Below are positions 18,028-29,391 of a stretch of 64,000 nucleotides of DNA, one piece after another. This stretch comes from Rhizobium sp. 32-5/1. GTDB taxonomy: Bacteria > Pseudomonadota > Alphaproteobacteria > Rhizobiales > Rhizobiaceae. Numbering within the stretch: the first letter of the stretch is position 1; each line of letters begins with the position of its first letter. Location of the stretch: contig NZ_CP120638.1 in assembly GCF_029537235.1 (NCBI RefSeq), positions 3,288,501 through 3,352,500 of the forward strand, in the 5' to 3' direction. The notes below the pieces were generated by a model. The model was not told the DNA's origin, made no database searches, and saw only the letters and a list, made by a program, of their open reading frames with translations. Made by a program: the position numbers and the translations under genes.

Positions 18028-18981
18028 CTAAAGCTGGCGGCCGATGCTCAGATATTTTTGGCGGCGGTCGGAGCGCAGCTGATCGCCGGTGCGCGCTGAA
18101 AGCTCCTTCAGCGTATCGGCAATGATCGTTCCAGTGCTGTCGATCACAGCCTGTGGATCGCGATGCGCGCCGCCGGCCGGTTCTGCGATGATGCCGTCGA
18201 TGACGCCGAGCGACTTCAGGTCCTCGGCCGTGATCTTCATGTTGGTCGCGGCTTCCTTGGCGCGCGTTGAATCGCGCCAGAGGATCGAGGCCGCACCTTC
18301 CGGCGAGATCACGCTGTAGATCGCGTGTTCCAGCATGTAGACGCGGTTGCCGGTGGCAATCGCGATGGCCCCGCCGGAGCCGCCTTCGCCGAGCACCACG
18401 GAAATGATCGGAACGCGCACGTTCAGGCACATCTCGGTCGAGCGTGCGATGGCTTCCGCCTGGCCGCGCTCCTCGGCTCCGATGCCGGGATAGGCGCCGG
18501 CGGTATCGATCAGCGTGATCAGCGGCAGGCCGAAGCGATCGGCCATTTCCATGATGCGGATCGCCTTGCGGTAGCCTTCGGGGCGGGCGCTGCCGAAATT
18601 GTGCTTTATGCGCGATTTCGTGTCATTGCCCTTTTCCTGGCCGATGATGGCGACTGGCGTGCCGCGAAACCGCGCAAAGCCGGTCTGGATCGCTTCGTCA
18701 TTGCCGAATTTGCGGTCGCCGGCCAGCGGCGTGAATTCGGTGAAAAGCGCCGACGCGTAATCCTTGAAGTGCGGACGCTGCGGATGCCGCGCGACCTGCG
18801 TCTTCTGCCAGGGATTGAGCTTGGAATAGATTTCGGCCATCGCATCGCGCGCCCGCACCTCCAGCCGCTCGATCTCGTCAGCGGTATCGATGCTCTCGTC
18901 CTCGCTGGCAATCTTCTTCAACTCGTGAATCTTGCCTTCGAGGTCGGAGATTGGTTTTTCGAAATCGAGATAATGGTGCAT
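18028..18981 (-). CDS. accA: acetyl-CoA carboxylase carboxyltransferase subunit alpha
   Basis: This 317-aa protein has the full AccA length. The N-terminal helices ([20 protein letters not shown]) are followed by the carboxyltransferase domain with [34 protein letters not shown] and [17 protein letters not shown]. With AccD it transfers CO2 from carboxybiotin to acetyl-CoA, giving malonyl-CoA for fatty acid synthesis. It lies downstream of xerD on the same strand with an 80-bp gap. Confidence 0.97.
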   Translation of the reverse strand: MHHYLDFEKPISDLEGKIHELKKIASEDESIDTADEIERLEVRARDAMAEIYSKLNPWQKTQVARHPQRPHFKDYASALFTEFTPLAGDRKFGNDEAIQTGFARFRGTPVAIIGQEKGNDTKSRIKHNFGSARPEGYRKAIRIMEMADRFGLPLITLIDTAGAYPGIGAEERGQAEAIARSTEMCLNVRVPIISVVLGEGGSGGAIAIATGNRVYMLEHAIYSVISPEGAASILWRDSTRAKEAATNMKITAEDLKSLGVIDGIIAEPAGGAHRDPQAVIDSTGTIIADTLKELSARTGDQLRSDRRQKYLSIGRQL

Positions 18982-19061
18982 GGTCTGCGTTTCCGATCCT
19001 ATAGCGCCAATGGCCGCCTGCTCTGTGATCCCAGTGTTTCTGGCCAAGGGTTATGGCGCTC

Positions 19062-20018
19062 CTAATCCTGTTTTTTTGCCTGTTTGGCAAGAGGGTGATG
19101 GTTTTGAACGAGTTGATGCAGCCGTTCTTCCAGCACATGGGTATAGATTTGTGTCGTTGAAATGTCCGAATGGCCCAGCAATTCCTGCACGGCGCGAAGG
19201 TCGGCACCATTCGCCAGCAAATGGCTTGCAAAGGCATGACGCAAAACATGTGGGGATATGGCGGCAATGCGGATGCCGGCGCGCGCCGCCAGATCCTTGA
19301 GATCACGGGCAAAGACCTGGCGCGGCAGGAAGCCCGCCTTTCCGGAAGACGGAAAGAGCCACGGGCTTTCCGGCGGCTGATCCTTGCGGCTGGCAACGTC
19401 TTTGGCCATCGCCTGTCCATAGGCCTGCATGGCGCGAATTGCGCTGTGGGACAACGGCACCATGCGCTCCTTGTTGCCCTTGCCCCGCACCACCAGGAAC
19501 CGGCCGTTCTGCGAAAGCACGGAAGCCGGCAGGGAGACGAGTTCGCTCACCCGCATGCCGGTGGCATAGAGAAGCTCGATCAGCGCGTGCATCCGCATGC
19601 GGGCAAGCACGTCGCCACCGCTTTGTCCTGCTTCCTGTTCCGCCTGCGTGATCAGCCGGGAGACGTCGTCGACGCTCAGAATTTTCGGCAGCGGCCGGCT
19701 TTTCTTCGGGGCATCGAGCACCCCCGTCGGATCGTCGGTGCGCAGGCCCTCGGCATAGAGAAACTTGTAGAATTGCCGGAGCGCCGATAGCCGCCGCGCC
19801 TGTGACGAGGCCTTGAATCCCTCTCCGGCCAGATGGCTGAGATAGGCGCGCAGGTCGTCGCTTCCGGCTTCGTTGAGACGAACGTTTCGACCCTTCAGGA
19901 ACGAATGCACATCGTCCAGATCGCGCTCATAAGAGATGAGCGTGTTGTTGGCGGCGCCGCGCTCCGCACTCATCATTTCGAGGAAAGATTCGAGATGGGC
20001 GGCGGAGAGATCCATCAT
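19062..20018 (-). CDS. xerD: site-specific tyrosine recombinase XerD
   Basis: This 318-aa tyrosine recombinase has an N-terminal SAM-like core-binding domain (about 5-90) and a catalytic domain with Arg156, Lys in the beta hairpin near 180, His257 and Arg260 (SPHVLRHAF), His283 and the nucleophile Tyr292 (TTQIYTH). With XerC it resolves chromosome dimers at dif. The ATG overlaps the stop codon of the upstream small membrane protein (ATGA). It is a housekeeping gene rather than a phage integrase, judging by context. Confidence 0.95.
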   Translation of the reverse strand: MMDLSAAHLESFLEMMSAERGAANNTLISYERDLDDVHSFLKGRNVRLNEAGSDDLRAYLSHLAGEGFKASSQARRLSALRQFYKFLYAEGLRTDDPTGVLDAPKKSRPLPKILSVDDVSRLITQAEQEAGQSGGDVLARMRMHALIELLYATGMRVSELVSLPASVLSQNGRFLVVRGKGNKERMVPLSHSAIRAMQAYGQAMAKDVASRKDQPPESPWLFPSSGKAGFLPRQVFARDLKDLAARAGIRIAAISPHVLRHAFASHLLANGADLRAVQELLGHSDISTTQIYTHVLEERLHQLVQNHHPLAKQAKKQD

Positions 20019-20164
20019 TGCGCCGGATTGATGCGTTCAGAGGGAATGCGGATCGTCACATCGCGTTCGACTGGATCAACGAAGGTTACCAGCGCCAGCA
20101 TGGTTCCATAGATGCTTCCGGCGATCAGCGCGCAGATGAACAGAAAGCGGAACAGGGTCGGCAT
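20015..20164 (-). CDS. conserved small membrane protein, 49 aa
   Basis: The ATG at 20164 has GAGGAG 5-10 bp upstream. The product has one membrane helix ([22 protein letters not shown], in shortened form residues 4-25) and a short tail with [16 protein letters not shown] recall similar small proteins before xerD in rhizobia, but no function is known. The stop overlaps the xerD start, so it is translationally coupled to the recombinase. Confidence 0.75.
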   Translation of the reverse strand: MPTLFRFLFICALIAGSIYGTMLALVTFVDPVERDVTIRIPSERINPAQ

Positions 20165-20322
20165 TTCAAACTCCTCGGACTTGCCGACTATATGACCATG
20201 CCGGCCACCGAGCGCAAGAACCGTTGCGTTTCCATGCGTTTGGGTGGCCTTTGCTGGCCGTCCGTCTTGACGCTTCCTGCCGTTTTGTCGATACCGTTGC
20301 GAAACGGGGAATATCAAACGGC

Positions 20323-20901
20323 ATGAACGACGTCATCGAGCCTGTTTCGGAAACGCTGGTGGAGCGGGCAAAGGCTGTATTGGGCCGCAGGAACCTTGTG
20401 TTCGTCGGCCTGATGGGTGCGGGCAAATCGGCGATCGGCCGCATGACGGCGACGCTGCTCAACATTCCGTTCATCGATTCCGATCACGAGATCGAGCGCG
20501 TGTCCCGCATGACGATCAGCGAGCTTTTTGCCGCCTATGGCGAGGAGGAGTTTCGCGCTCTCGAAGGCCGGGTGATCAAAAGGCTGCTGCATTCGGGCCC
20601 GCGCGTTGTGTCCACCGGCGGCGGCGCCTATATCAACGAGCGCACGCGCCGGCACATCAAGAAGAGCGGGCTCTCCGTCTGGCTGAGCGCCGATCTCGAC
20701 GTGCTCTGGGAACGCGTCAACAAGCGCGACACCCGTCCCTTGCTGAAGACCGAAAATCCGAAGCAGACCCTCGAAAACCTGATGAAGCTTCGCTACCCGA
20801 TTTATGCCGAGGCGGATCTCACGGTCGTTTCGCGGGATGTGAAGAAGGAAGTCATGGTAGAAGAGGTTCTCGCCGCCATCGCCTCCATGCCGAAGAAGTG
20901 A
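20323..20901 (+). CDS. aroK: shikimate kinase
   Basis: This 192-aa P-loop kinase has Walker A GLMGAGKS (29-36), the shikimate-binding IDSDHEIE and RALEGRVI segments, and the STGGGAY motif. It phosphorylates shikimate in aromatic amino acid synthesis. The ATG at 20323 was chosen because the 33 upstream codons are not family-like. aroB follows after 4 bp, so the two genes form an operon. Confidence 0.95.
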   Translation: MNDVIEPVSETLVERAKAVLGRRNLVFVGLMGAGKSAIGRMTATLLNIPFIDSDHEIERVSRMTISELFAAYGEEEFRALEGRVIKRLLHSGPRVVSTGGGAYINERTRRHIKKSGLSVWLSADLDVLWERVNKRDTRPLLKTENPKQTLENLMKLRYPIYAEADLTVVSRDVKKEVMVEEVLAAIASMPKK

Positions 20902-20905
20902 CACC

Positions 20906-22039
20906 ATGAACACTCATGCCATCATCGCGCCGAAGCGCACCGTCCGTGTCGATCTTGCCGATCGTTCCTACGATATCCTGATCGGCCCCGGCCTGATTGC
21001 ATCCGCAGCCAGCGAGATCGCCTCTCGGCTGAAGGGCCGGCGCATGGCGGTCATCACGGATGAAAATGTCGGCGCGCGCTACCTTGCGCCTTTGATGGAC
21101 AGCCTTGCTGAAACGGGCATTCAGGCCGTATCGCTGGCTTTGCCGGCGGGCGAGAAGACCAAGAGCTTCGAGCATCTGATCCCCGTATGTGATACGATCC
21201 TTGGCGCGCGGATCGAGCGCAATGATGCGGTGATCGCGCTAGGCGGCGGCGTGATCGGCGACCTGACCGGCTTTGCCGCCGGTATTGCCCGGCGCGGATC
21301 GCGCTTCATTCAGATCCCGACGTCTCTTCTGGCGCAGGTTGACAGTTCCGTTGGCGGCAAGACCGGTATCAATTCACCCCACGGCAAGAACCTGATCGGG
21401 GTCTTCCACCAGCCGGACCTCGTCCTTGCCGATACTGATGTGCTCGATACGCTGAGCCCGCGCGAATTTCGCGCTGGTTATGCCGAGGTCGCCAAATACG
21501 GGTTGATCGACAAGCCCGAATTCTTTGACTGGCTGGAGAAGAACTGGCAGGCCGTCTTTGCTGGCGGCGAGGCTCGCATCGAGGCGATTGCCACGAGTTG
21601 CCAGGCCAAGGCCGATGTCGTGGCTGCCGACGAGCGCGAGAATGGCCGTCGCGCACTTCTCAATCTGGGGCATACTTTCGGCCACGCACTGGAGGCGGCT
21701 ACGGATTACGATGGCAGCCGGCTGGTGCATGGCGAAGGCGTTTCGATCGGCATGGTGCTGGCACATCAGTTTTCTGCGCGCATGAACCTTGCAAGCCCCG
21801 ACGATGCGACTAGGGTCGAGGCGCATCTGAAAGAGGTCGGCCTGCCGACACGGATGAGCGATATCCCCGGCCAACTCCCTCCCGTCGAAACGCTTATGAA
21901 TGCGATTGCGCAGGACAAGAAGGTCAAGGGCGGCCAGCTGACCTTCATCCTGACCCGCGGTATCGGCCAGTCCTTCGTTGCCGACGATGTCCCGTCTTCC
22001 GAGGTGGTTCGTTTCCTTGAGGAGAAACATCCGCAATGA
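20906..22039 (+). CDS. aroB: 3-dehydroquinate synthase
   Basis: This 377-aa protein has NAD-binding segments ([19 protein letters not shown]), substrate/metal-binding residues in [20 protein letters not shown] and the zinc-ligand segment [11 protein letters not shown]. It converts DAHP to 3-dehydroquinate. It begins 4 bp after aroK; its stop overlaps the start of the next gene (ATGA). Confidence 0.97.
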   Translation: MNTHAIIAPKRTVRVDLADRSYDILIGPGLIASAASEIASRLKGRRMAVITDENVGARYLAPLMDSLAETGIQAVSLALPAGEKTKSFEHLIPVCDTILGARIERNDAVIALGGGVIGDLTGFAAGIARRGSRFIQIPTSLLAQVDSSVGGKTGINSPHGKNLIGVFHQPDLVLADTDVLDTLSPREFRAGYAEVAKYGLIDKPEFFDWLEKNWQAVFAGGEARIEAIATSCQAKADVVAADERENGRRALLNLGHTFGHALEAATDYDGSRLVHGEGVSIGMVLAHQFSARMNLASPDDATRVEAHLKEVGLPTRMSDIPGQLPPVETLMNAIAQDKKVKGGQLTFILTRGIGQSFVADDVPSSEVVRFLEEKHPQ

Positions 22040-23358
22040 TCGTTGAAAACGTCCTCGCCTTCCTGGCCGAATATTGGCTGACGCTCGTATCGGTCATCGG
22101 TCTTTTGTTGTGCTCGGCATTCTTTTCCGGGTCGGAAACGGCGCTGACCGCGGCATCGCGGGCGCGCATGCACACGCTCGAAACCAATGGCGACGAGCGT
22201 GCGACAATCGTAACGGCGCTGATTGCCCGCCGCGACAGGCTGATCGGCGCACTGTTGATCGGCAACAACCTGGTCAATATTCTTGCCTCATCCCTGACCA
22301 CGAGCCTTTTCCTCGGGCTGTTCGGGAATTCGGGTGTTGCCATCGCGACCCTGGCAATGACGGTGCTGCTGGTGATTTTTTCCGAGGTCCTGCCGAAAAG
22401 CTGGGCGATTGCAGCGCCCGATCGTTTCGCGCTCGTCGTCGCCCCCTTCGTTCGACCATTCGTTCTTGTCGTCGGTCCGCTCTCCAGCCTGGTCAACGGC
22501 ATCGTCCGGCGCCTGCTGGCTCTGTTCGGTGTCAGCCTGTCGGCGGAAATCTCGATGCTGACGGCGCATGAGGAACTGCGCGGCGCCGTCGATTTCCTCC
22601 ACCGGGAAGGTTCCGTCATCAAGGCTGACCGCGACCGGCTGGGCGGCGTGCTCGACCTTGGTGAGCTCGAAGTGTCCGATATCATGGTCCACCGCACCGC
22701 GATGCGGGCGATCAATGCCGACGAACCACCCGAGGTCTGCGTCCGGGCCATTCTGGAGAGCCCCTATACCCGCATGCCGGTCTGGCGCGGTTCGGCCGAT
22801 AACATCATCGGCGTTGTGCATGCCAAGGATCTCCTGCGAGCGCTGGCCGAGCCGGATGTCGAGCCGGAAAATCTCGATATCGTCCGCATCACGCAGAAGC
22901 CATGGTTTGTGCCTGACACCACCAATCTCAAGGATCAGCTCAACGCCTTCCTGCGGCGCAAGGCGCATTTCGCCATCGTCGTCGATGAATATGGCGAGGT
23001 GCAGGGGCTGGTGACGCTCGAGGACATTCTGGAGGAAATCGTCGGCGATATTTCGGACGAACACGACATCGAAATTCAAGGCGTGCGCCAGGAAGCGGAC
23101 GGCTCCATCGTGGTCGATGGCAACGTGCCGATCCGCGACCTGAACCGCGCGCTCGACTGGACTCTGCCCGATGACGAGGCAACCACGATCGCCGGGCTCG
23201 TGATCCACGAATCGCGCACGATCCCCGAGGAGCGGCAGGCCTTCACTTTCTATGGCAAACGGTTCCTGGTGATGAAACGTGTCAAAAACAGAATCGTGCG
23301 CCTGCGGATTCGGCCGGCGGACGATGCTACGCAAAGCGCTGCCGATATGTCCTCCTGA
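22036..23358 (+). CDS. HlyC/CorC-family CBS-domain transporter-like protein
   Basis: This 440-aa protein has an N-terminal DUF21/CNNM membrane domain with 3-4 helices (1-180), two CBS domains (about 205-330, with [20 protein letters not shown]) and a C-terminal CorC_HlyC domain (about 345-430). Relatives include CorB/CNNM magnesium transporters. Despite the name hemolysin C, toxicity is not implied. It overlaps aroB by 4 bp. Confidence 0.92.
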   Translation: MIVENVLAFLAEYWLTLVSVIGLLLCSAFFSGSETALTAASRARMHTLETNGDERATIVTALIARRDRLIGALLIGNNLVNILASSLTTSLFLGLFGNSGVAIATLAMTVLLVIFSEVLPKSWAIAAPDRFALVVAPFVRPFVLVVGPLSSLVNGIVRRLLALFGVSLSAEISMLTAHEELRGAVDFLHREGSVIKADRDRLGGVLDLGELEVSDIMVHRTAMRAINADEPPEVCVRAILESPYTRMPVWRGSADNIIGVVHAKDLLRALAEPDVEPENLDIVRITQKPWFVPDTTNLKDQLNAFLRRKAHFAIVVDEYGEVQGLVTLEDILEEIVGDISDEHDIEIQGVRQEADGSIVVDGNVPIRDLNRALDWTLPDDEATTIAGLVIHESRTIPEERQAFTFYGKRFLVMKRVKNRIVRLRIRPADDATQSAADMSS

Positions 23359-23409
23359 GGGGAGGCGGTCGGCAGCGCGTAGCAGTTTTCAAAAATATCC
23401 CGTCGGGCC

Positions 23410-25008
23410 TCAACGGTTGCTCAAAATCCCGCCCAGTGCGCCGCCGAGCAAGGCGCCGGTGAAGGCAGCGCCCGCAGGCGTCATTTCGTCATTGTTGTTG
23501 CTTTCGACCGGGCCTTCAAGCGTTCCTTCCCGATTGTTGTTTGTCCGCCGGACGGGTTTCTGGTTTGTCGGAGTCGCCTTGTCGGTCGTTGTTTGCGATC
23601 TGCGCAGCGCCGCTTTTGCGGCGGCAGCCTTGTCGGTCTCGTAGCGCGCCCGGACCTGCGCCATCATCGGATCGGTCTGGACGATCAAGAACAGATGTTG
23701 CTGGGGTGTCAGGTAGGTCGTCTCGATCATGCCGCTCTGCCGCTGCCAGGCACCGATGGCCATGCGCGATTTGGCACCGAGCGCGCCGTCGGCGCCGCCG
23801 GTCACATGGCCGAGCGCGCCCAGGCGCAATTGCAGATCGATGCGGCCGGCCTTGTCGAGGTTGATCATGGTTTCGGTGTCCGGCGTTCCGGGCACCAATT
23901 TGATGTCCTCGGGCATGGCGACAGCCGTACGGGAGGTTGAAGCGAAGGCCGTTGCCTCACCAGGGGTCGGATCGACTGACGCGACTTCGGTCTTCTGTGC
24001 CTTCAACTGGTCGAGGTTGAGGTTGGCGAGCGTCGAGAAATTGCCGTTCGGGTATTTTGCAAGATAGAGTTCGTAATGCGCGACGGTGTTGCGCTTGGAT
24101 GCCTCATCCCACAGCTTCTGTTCGATCGTCCAGTCGATGGCTGTATTGTCCGCAGCCGGGATGGTCGGCAGGCCCATCGTATCGGCGGTGACGGCAGAAG
24201 CGGCTTTGGCCGTCGGTTCACCACCAAGGAAGACTTCGCGGGACAGAGACGCGTTGTGCCAGGGGTTCTGGTTGCCGCGCGTGGCTTCAGAGACGTCTGC
24301 CCGGACGCGCGTCAGCGCGCTCTGGATCTCCAGGCCGGGCGTTGTCAGATGCCGCGCGAGAGCGGCGGTATAGGGGCTGTGGTTGTCCGTTCCGTCGCCG
24401 GCAATGGCACCTGGATCGGTCGCATAGGCGATCAGCAGACCGCCGCCGGTCACGCTGTTGGTCTGAACGGACGCCAGGCCCTTGCTGACACCCATCGAGC
24501 GGCCGGCCGGTAGCGATGCCGCAAGCGAGCGACCGAGCGGATTGTCCCGGCAAGCATCGAGCACGACGATGTTGACGGCGGGGGCCGGCGGCAGGGCTGC
24601 CAGCAGCTTGTCGATCGGGATGGTCCGGGTCTGGAGTTGTGCCGCCTTCTCGAGATTGGCATCAACAGGCACGAGATAGTTCTGACCGTTCACTTGCAGA
24701 CCGTGGCCGGCATAGAAGACCAGTGCCGTGTCTGCATCATAGGCTTCCTCGGTGAATTTATCGACGATATCGAGCATGGCCGATTTGCTGAGGTCGAAGC
24801 CGCTGATGACCGAGAAGCCGGCAAGACGCAAGGTTTCGCCGATCAGTTGCGCATCGTTCTTGGGGTTTGGAAGCGGTACGGAATGTTGATAGGCGCTGTT
24901 TCCGATGACCAGCGCGACGCGTTTGCCCGGCGGCGTCGCAGCGTGCGCCTGCGCTATCGAAAGAACCGTGGCAAAGAATATCGTAATCAGGTTAAGCCCG
25001 TTCAACAT
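23410..25008 (-). CDS. exported caspase-like (C14) protein
   Basis: This 532-aa protein has a signal peptide (1-23, ending AHA) and a p20-type caspase domain with the dyad His102 (YAGHGL) and Cys153 (DACRDNP). A peptidoglycan-binding-like segment lies near residues 400-450 (LGALGHVTGGADGALGAKSR). A charged, Asn-rich linker leads to a C-terminal glycine zipper (GALLGGALGGIL). Metacaspase-type proteins cleave after basic residues; targets here are unknown. Export to the periplasm argues against a cytoplasmic suicide role. GAGGG precedes the ATG. Confidence 0.88.
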   Translation of the reverse strand: MLNGLNLITIFFATVLSIAQAHAATPPGKRVALVIGNSAYQHSVPLPNPKNDAQLIGETLRLAGFSVISGFDLSKSAMLDIVDKFTEEAYDADTALVFYAGHGLQVNGQNYLVPVDANLEKAAQLQTRTIPIDKLLAALPPAPAVNIVVLDACRDNPLGRSLAASLPAGRSMGVSKGLASVQTNSVTGGGLLIAYATDPGAIAGDGTDNHSPYTAALARHLTTPGLEIQSALTRVRADVSEATRGNQNPWHNASLSREVFLGGEPTAKAASAVTADTMGLPTIPAADNTAIDWTIEQKLWDEASKRNTVAHYELYLAKYPNGNFSTLANLNLDQLKAQKTEVASVDPTPGEATAFASTSRTAVAMPEDIKLVPGTPDTETMINLDKAGRIDLQLRLGALGHVTGGADGALGAKSRMAIGAWQRQSGMIETTYLTPQQHLFLIVQTDPMMAQVRARYETDKAAAAKAALRRSQTTTDKATPTNQKPVRRTNNNREGTLEGPVESNNNDEMTPAGAAFTGALLGGALGGILSNR

Positions 25009-25185
25009 GGCAAAAGCCCTCAACCAGGTCTGCGGTCTGGATCGACCTTCGGCCTGCGTTTCCGATGAAAAGATAAGACTGCAATGGATCGAAGTAAAAA
25101 TTGACGTGGCGGACGCCCATATCCGTTATCGTCTCGGCAACGGAGAGTATGGCTGTTTTATTGATCGTCAATTCAGTCAATCGAA

Positions 25186-25503
25186 TTATATCACTGTCTT
25201 GCCGATCACTATGACCAGTCTGTTACCAGCGGGTTGTTTCCCGGGAACAGCCGGCTCCAGCGCCAGCGCATGCAATCCGGCATCTATCTCCGCCTTCAGG
25301 ACATCGTTGATGGCACGGTGGCGGGCAATGCGGCTCATGCCGGCAAAGGCGTTCGAGACGATGCGCACACGCATGTGGGTTTCACCTTTCCCGTCGATAT
25401 CGGGATGATGACCGGCATGCAGATGGCTCTCGTTCAGCACGATCAAGCGATCCGGTGAAAAGGCCTGCGTCAATTTGGTTTCAATTCGGCTCTGGAGAGA
25501 CAT
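25186..25503 (-). CDS. bolA: BolA-family protein
   Basis: This 105-aa protein has the BolA fold motif NESHLHAG...GKGETHMRVRIVSNAF and the conserved RHRAINDVL helix. BolA proteins partner monothiol glutaredoxins in iron-sulfur trafficking or act as regulators. The ATG at 25503 was chosen as the first family-like Met; the 48 upstream codons are not conserved in style. It is divergent from the J-domain gene. Confidence 0.93.
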   Translation of the reverse strand: MSLQSRIETKLTQAFSPDRLIVLNESHLHAGHHPDIDGKGETHMRVRIVSNAFAGMSRIARHRAINDVLKAEIDAGLHALALEPAVPGKQPAGNRLVIVIGKTVI

Positions 25504-25664
25504 GTTTTGGCCCCGTTTCTCTGGCTTTTCCGGACAACCGGCCATCGACCGAAATGCACGTTTCGGGCTGCGTTTTGCGCGGCGCAAAATAGCTTCACAA
25601 AGCCTGCAACATTCCGGTTTGTCAATTCTTGTTGTGGCGCTCGCCACGTCCCATAATTAGCGCC

Positions 25665-26291
25665 ATGAAACTTGATTCAAAATATTTTGACGGCATCCGG
25701 ACAAAGCGACGTCCGAGCCAGAAGCCGGAGCCGATGGCGCCCACGTGCCAGTGGGACGGCTGCGAGGAGAATGCTGTCCATAAGGCCCCGGTCGGGCGCA
25801 ATGCCGAGAACCAGTATTTCATGTTCTGCTTCGAGCATGTGAAGGAATACAACAAGGGCTACAACTATTTCTCCGGTCTGTCCGACAACGAAATCGCCCG
25901 CTACCAGAAGGAGGCCCTGACCGGCCATCGCCCGACCTGGACGCTTGGCGTCAACAAGAATGCCAAGAATGGCCCTGCGCAATCGCAGCAGCGCTCAGGA
26001 AGCGCCGGCGCCCAGGCCCGCATGCGCGATCCCTTCGGCTTCGTCGATCAGGCACGCGCCCGCGCGCCGCGCCAGGAACCACGTGCCCGCAAGCTAAAGA
26101 CGCTGGAAGCCCAGGCTTTCGAAACACTCGGCCTGCATGCCAATGCAACGGCAACGGACGTCAAGACGGCCTACAAGGAGCTTGTAAAAAAGCATCACCC
26201 CGATGCAAATGGCGGAGACAGGGGATCGGAAGATCGTTTTCGCGCCGTGATCCAGGCATATCAATTGTTAAAACAGGCTGGCTTCTGCTAG
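25665..26291 (+). CDS. J-domain (DnaJ-like) protein
   Basis: This 208-aa protein has an N-terminal Cys-containing region (CQWDGCEENAVHKAPVGR) and a C-terminal J domain (about 150-205) with the essential HPD in KKHHPDANGG. J domains stimulate DnaK ATPase; there is no Gly/Phe or zinc-finger region, so it is not DnaJ itself. Proteins of this design are widespread beside cobS-cobT in rhizobia as I recall. It reads toward cobS with 115 bp between. Confidence 0.9.
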   Translation: MKLDSKYFDGIRTKRRPSQKPEPMAPTCQWDGCEENAVHKAPVGRNAENQYFMFCFEHVKEYNKGYNYFSGLSDNEIARYQKEALTGHRPTWTLGVNKNAKNGPAQSQQRSGSAGAQARMRDPFGFVDQARARAPRQEPRARKLKTLEAQAFETLGLHANATATDVKTAYKELVKKHHPDANGGDRGSEDRFRAVIQAYQLLKQAGFC

Positions 26292-26408
26292 GAACGCACT
26301 TTAATACCCTTCCCCTGAAGCATCCCGCGTTCAAGCGACCCACCTTGAACGTCCACGCTTTCAAAGACGATTTTACGGGAGCAGTCTGGTTCCCGCGCTG
26401 GAGACATG

Positions 26409-27404
26409 ATGAGCAAGGTAGACCTCGATATTTCCAACCTTCCCGATACGACTGTGTCTGTTCGCGAGGTTTTCGGCATTGATTCCGATATCCGCGTGCC
26501 CGCCTATTCCAAGGGGGACGCCTATGTTCCGGATTTCGACCCGGACTACCTGTTCGATCGCGAGACGACGCTCGCCATTCTTGCCGGTTTCGCCCATAAC
26601 CGCCGCGTCATGGTGTCCGGTTATCACGGCACGGGCAAGTCCACCCATATCGAGCAGGTTGCTGCCCGGCTGAATTGGCCTTGCGTGCGTGTCAACCTTG
26701 ACAGCCATGTCAGCCGTATCGATCTCGTCGGCAAGGACGCGATTGTCGTCAAGGACGGCATGCAGGTCACCGAATTCAAGGACGGTATCCTGCCCTGGGC
26801 CTACCAGCACAATGTCGCGCTCGTTTTCGACGAATACGATGCCGGCCGCCCGGACGTGATGTTCGTCATCCAGCGCGTACTCGAATCCTCGGGTCGTCTG
26901 ACCTTGCTCGATCAGAGCCGCGTCATCAGGCCGCACCCGGCCTTCCGTCTGTTCGCGACGGCCAACACCGTTGGTCTCGGCGATACGACCGGCCTCTATC
27001 ATGGCACGCAGCAGATCAACCAGGCGCAGATGGACCGCTGGTCGATCGTCACCACGCTGAATTACCTGCCGCATGACAACGAAGTCGATATCGTCGCCGC
27101 CAAGGTCAAGGGCTTCACCAAGGACAAGGGCCGCGACACGGTCTCCAAGATGGTGCGCGTTGCCGATCTGACGCGTGCCGCCTTCGTCAATGGCGATCTA
27201 TCGACCGTCATGAGCCCGCGCACGGTCATCACCTGGGCGGAAAACGCCCATATCTTCGGTGACATCGCCTTTGCCTTCCGCGTCACCTTCCTCAACAAGT
27301 GCGACGAACTCGAGCGGACCCTGGTAGCAGAGCACTACCAGCGCGCCTTCGGCGTCGAACTCAAGGAAAGTGCTGCCAACATCGTTCTCGAAGCGACGGC
27401 GTAA
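26409..27404 (+). CDS. cobS: aerobic cobaltochelatase subunit CobS
   Basis: This AAA+ ATPase of about 331 aa has Walker [10 protein letters not shown] (near 72-80) and Walker [11 protein letters not shown]. It has the N-terminal peptide region typical of CobS ([18 protein letters not shown]). With CobT and CobN it inserts cobalt into hydrogenobyrinate diamide in aerobic B12 synthesis. cobT follows after 3 bp. CobN and the other cob genes are not in the window. An adjacent ATG at 26406 is an equal start. Confidence 0.95.
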   Translation: MSKVDLDISNLPDTTVSVREVFGIDSDIRVPAYSKGDAYVPDFDPDYLFDRETTLAILAGFAHNRRVMVSGYHGTGKSTHIEQVAARLNWPCVRVNLDSHVSRIDLVGKDAIVVKDGMQVTEFKDGILPWAYQHNVALVFDEYDAGRPDVMFVIQRVLESSGRLTLLDQSRVIRPHPAFRLFATANTVGLGDTTGLYHGTQQINQAQMDRWSIVTTLNYLPHDNEVDIVAAKVKGFTKDKGRDTVSKMVRVADLTRAAFVNGDLSTVMSPRTVITWAENAHIFGDIAFAFRVTFLNKCDELERTLVAEHYQRAFGVELKESAANIVLEATA

Positions 27405-27407
27405 CCG

Positions 27408-29306
27408 ATGGCAGGGCGTGGCGACAATTCCAAGCCGAGACCCGGCGGGGCCGTGGACGTGGAGCCGTTTCGCCGCGCGCTAACGGGCTGCATCCGCTCG
27501 ATCGCCGGTGATCCGGAGGTCGAGGTCGTCTTCGCAAACGAACGTCCGGGGCTTGCAGGCGAGCGCGTGCGGTTGCCGGAAATCTCCAAGCGCCCGACAC
27601 GGCAGGAATTGTCGGTCACCCGTGGTCTCGGCGATTCCATGGCGCTGCGCAAGGCATGCCACGACATGCGCATCCATGCCACCATGTCGCCGCAGGGGGC
27701 GGATGCGCGGGCGATCTTCGATGCTGTCGAGCAGGCGCGTGTCGAAGCGATAGGCTCGATCCGCATGAGCGGTGTTGCCGCGAACCTCACAACCATGCTC
27801 GACGACAAATACGCTCGTGCCAATTTCGCCGCCATCGACCGGCAGGCCGATGCACCCCTGGAAGAGGCCGTGGCGCTGATCGTCCGCGAAAAGCTGACGG
27901 GGCAGAAGCCACCGGCATCTGCCGGCCGGGTTCTCGATCTCTGGCGCGATTTCATCGAGGACAAGGCCGCCGGCGATATGAGCAATCTGTCGGCGACAAT
28001 CAACGACCAGCAGGCTTTTGCACGGGTCGTTCGCAACATGCTGTCATCCATGGACGTGGCCGAGAAATACGGCGATGACGAGGTCGAGCCGGATGACCAG
28101 GAAAGCCAGACCGACGAAGACCAGCCGCGCAGCCAGGAGGAGAACGAGAACAGCTCCGACGAGGATGCCGGCTCAGATGCTGCCCCCGCAGACGAGAACG
28201 AATCCGCCGACGAACAGATGGACGAAGGCGAGATGGACGGCGCGGAGATTTCCGACGAAGACCTGCAGGACGAAGGTGACGACGACAGCGAGACCCCCGG
28301 CGAGGCCAAGCGCCCAAACAGCCCGTTCTCCGATTTCAACGAGAAGGTCGATTATTCGGTCTTCACCGAAGCCTTTGACGAGATCATCACCTCCGAGGAG
28401 CTTTGCGACGAGGCGGAGCTTGATCGGCTTCGTGCCTTCCTCGACAAGCAACTGGCGCACTTGCAGGGCGCAGTCGGCCGGCTTGCCAACCGCATGCAGC
28501 GCCGCCTGATGGCACAGCAGAACCGGTCTTGGGAATTCGACCTCGAAGAGGGTTATCTCGATTCGGCGCGGTTGACGCGCATGATCATCGACCCGATGCA
28601 GCCGCTGTCCTTCAAGCGGGAGAAAGACACGAATTTCCGCGATACGGTGGTGACGCTGCTGATCGACAATTCCGGCTCAATGCGCGGCCGGCCGATCACG
28701 GTGGCTGCCACCTGCGCCGACATTCTCGCGCGCACGCTCGAGCGCTGTGGCGTCAAGGTCGAAATCCTCGGCTTCACCACCAAGGCCTGGAAGGGCGGTC
28801 AGGCGCGTGAGCAATGGCTCGCCAGCGGCAAGCCGCAGACGCCAGGCCGGCTGAACGACCTGCGCCACATCATCTACAAGTCGGCGGACGCACCCTGGCG
28901 GCGGGCGCGGCGCAATCTCGGCCTGATGATGCGCGAAGGCCTGCTCAAGGAAAACATCGACGGCGAGGCGCTGATCTGGGCGCATAACCGGCTTCTGGCG
29001 CGGCCCGAGCAGCGCCGCATCCTGATGATGATTTCGGATGGCGCGCCGGTCGACGATTCGACGCTTTCCGTCAATCCGGGCAATTACCTGGAGCGGCACC
29101 TGCGCGCCGTGATCGAGCAGATCGAGACGCGCTCACCGGTCGAACTGCTGGCCATCGGCATCGGCCACGATGTGACGCGCTACTATCGCAAGGCTGTGAC
29201 GATCGTTGACGCTGACGAACTGGCCGGTGCCATGACGGAACAACTGGCTTCGCTGTTCGAGGATGAAACCCGCCGCCGCAAGCCACAGGGCCGCCGGCGC
29301 GCCTGA
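27408..29306 (+). CDS. cobT: aerobic cobaltochelatase subunit CobT
   Basis: This 632-aa protein has an N-terminal CobT domain, a very acidic low-complexity stretch (about 225-300) and a C-terminal von Willebrand A-type domain with the MIDAS motif DNSGS (from Asp420). It forms the large ring complex with CobS that drives cobalt insertion by CobN. The gene is only 3 bp past cobS, so expression is coupled. Confidence 0.96.
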   Translation: MAGRGDNSKPRPGGAVDVEPFRRALTGCIRSIAGDPEVEVVFANERPGLAGERVRLPEISKRPTRQELSVTRGLGDSMALRKACHDMRIHATMSPQGADARAIFDAVEQARVEAIGSIRMSGVAANLTTMLDDKYARANFAAIDRQADAPLEEAVALIVREKLTGQKPPASAGRVLDLWRDFIEDKAAGDMSNLSATINDQQAFARVVRNMLSSMDVAEKYGDDEVEPDDQESQTDEDQPRSQEENENSSDEDAGSDAAPADENESADEQMDEGEMDGAEISDEDLQDEGDDDSETPGEAKRPNSPFSDFNEKVDYSVFTEAFDEIITSEELCDEAELDRLRAFLDKQLAHLQGAVGRLANRMQRRLMAQQNRSWEFDLEEGYLDSARLTRMIIDPMQPLSFKREKDTNFRDTVVTLLIDNSGSMRGRPITVAATCADILARTLERCGVKVEILGFTTKAWKGGQAREQWLASGKPQTPGRLNDLRHIIYKSADAPWRRARRNLGLMMREGLLKENIDGEALIWAHNRLLARPEQRRILMMISDGAPVDDSTLSVNPGNYLERHLRAVIEQIETRSPVELLAIGIGHDVTRYYRKAVTIVDADELAGAMTEQLASLFEDETRRRKPQGRRRA

Positions 29307-29391
29307 TCGTAGCCGCGGTTGGGCGTTCTTTGCGGAACTGGTCGTTGTCAACGGAACATATTGCCTTGGCCAGTCATAGAAAGACGCCATT

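Noticed and set aside
19062-20018. Tyrosine recombinase as an integrase of a mobile element
   Set aside because: Length, motifs and the neighbours accA and aroKB identify housekeeping XerD; there is no att site or cargo.
23410-25008. Caspase-like gene as a defence or cell-suicide system
   Set aside because: It has a signal peptide and no defence partners nearby.
24992-25180. 62-codon minus-strand frame before the caspase gene
   Set aside because: It overlaps the caspase start and has no ribosome-binding site or known motif.
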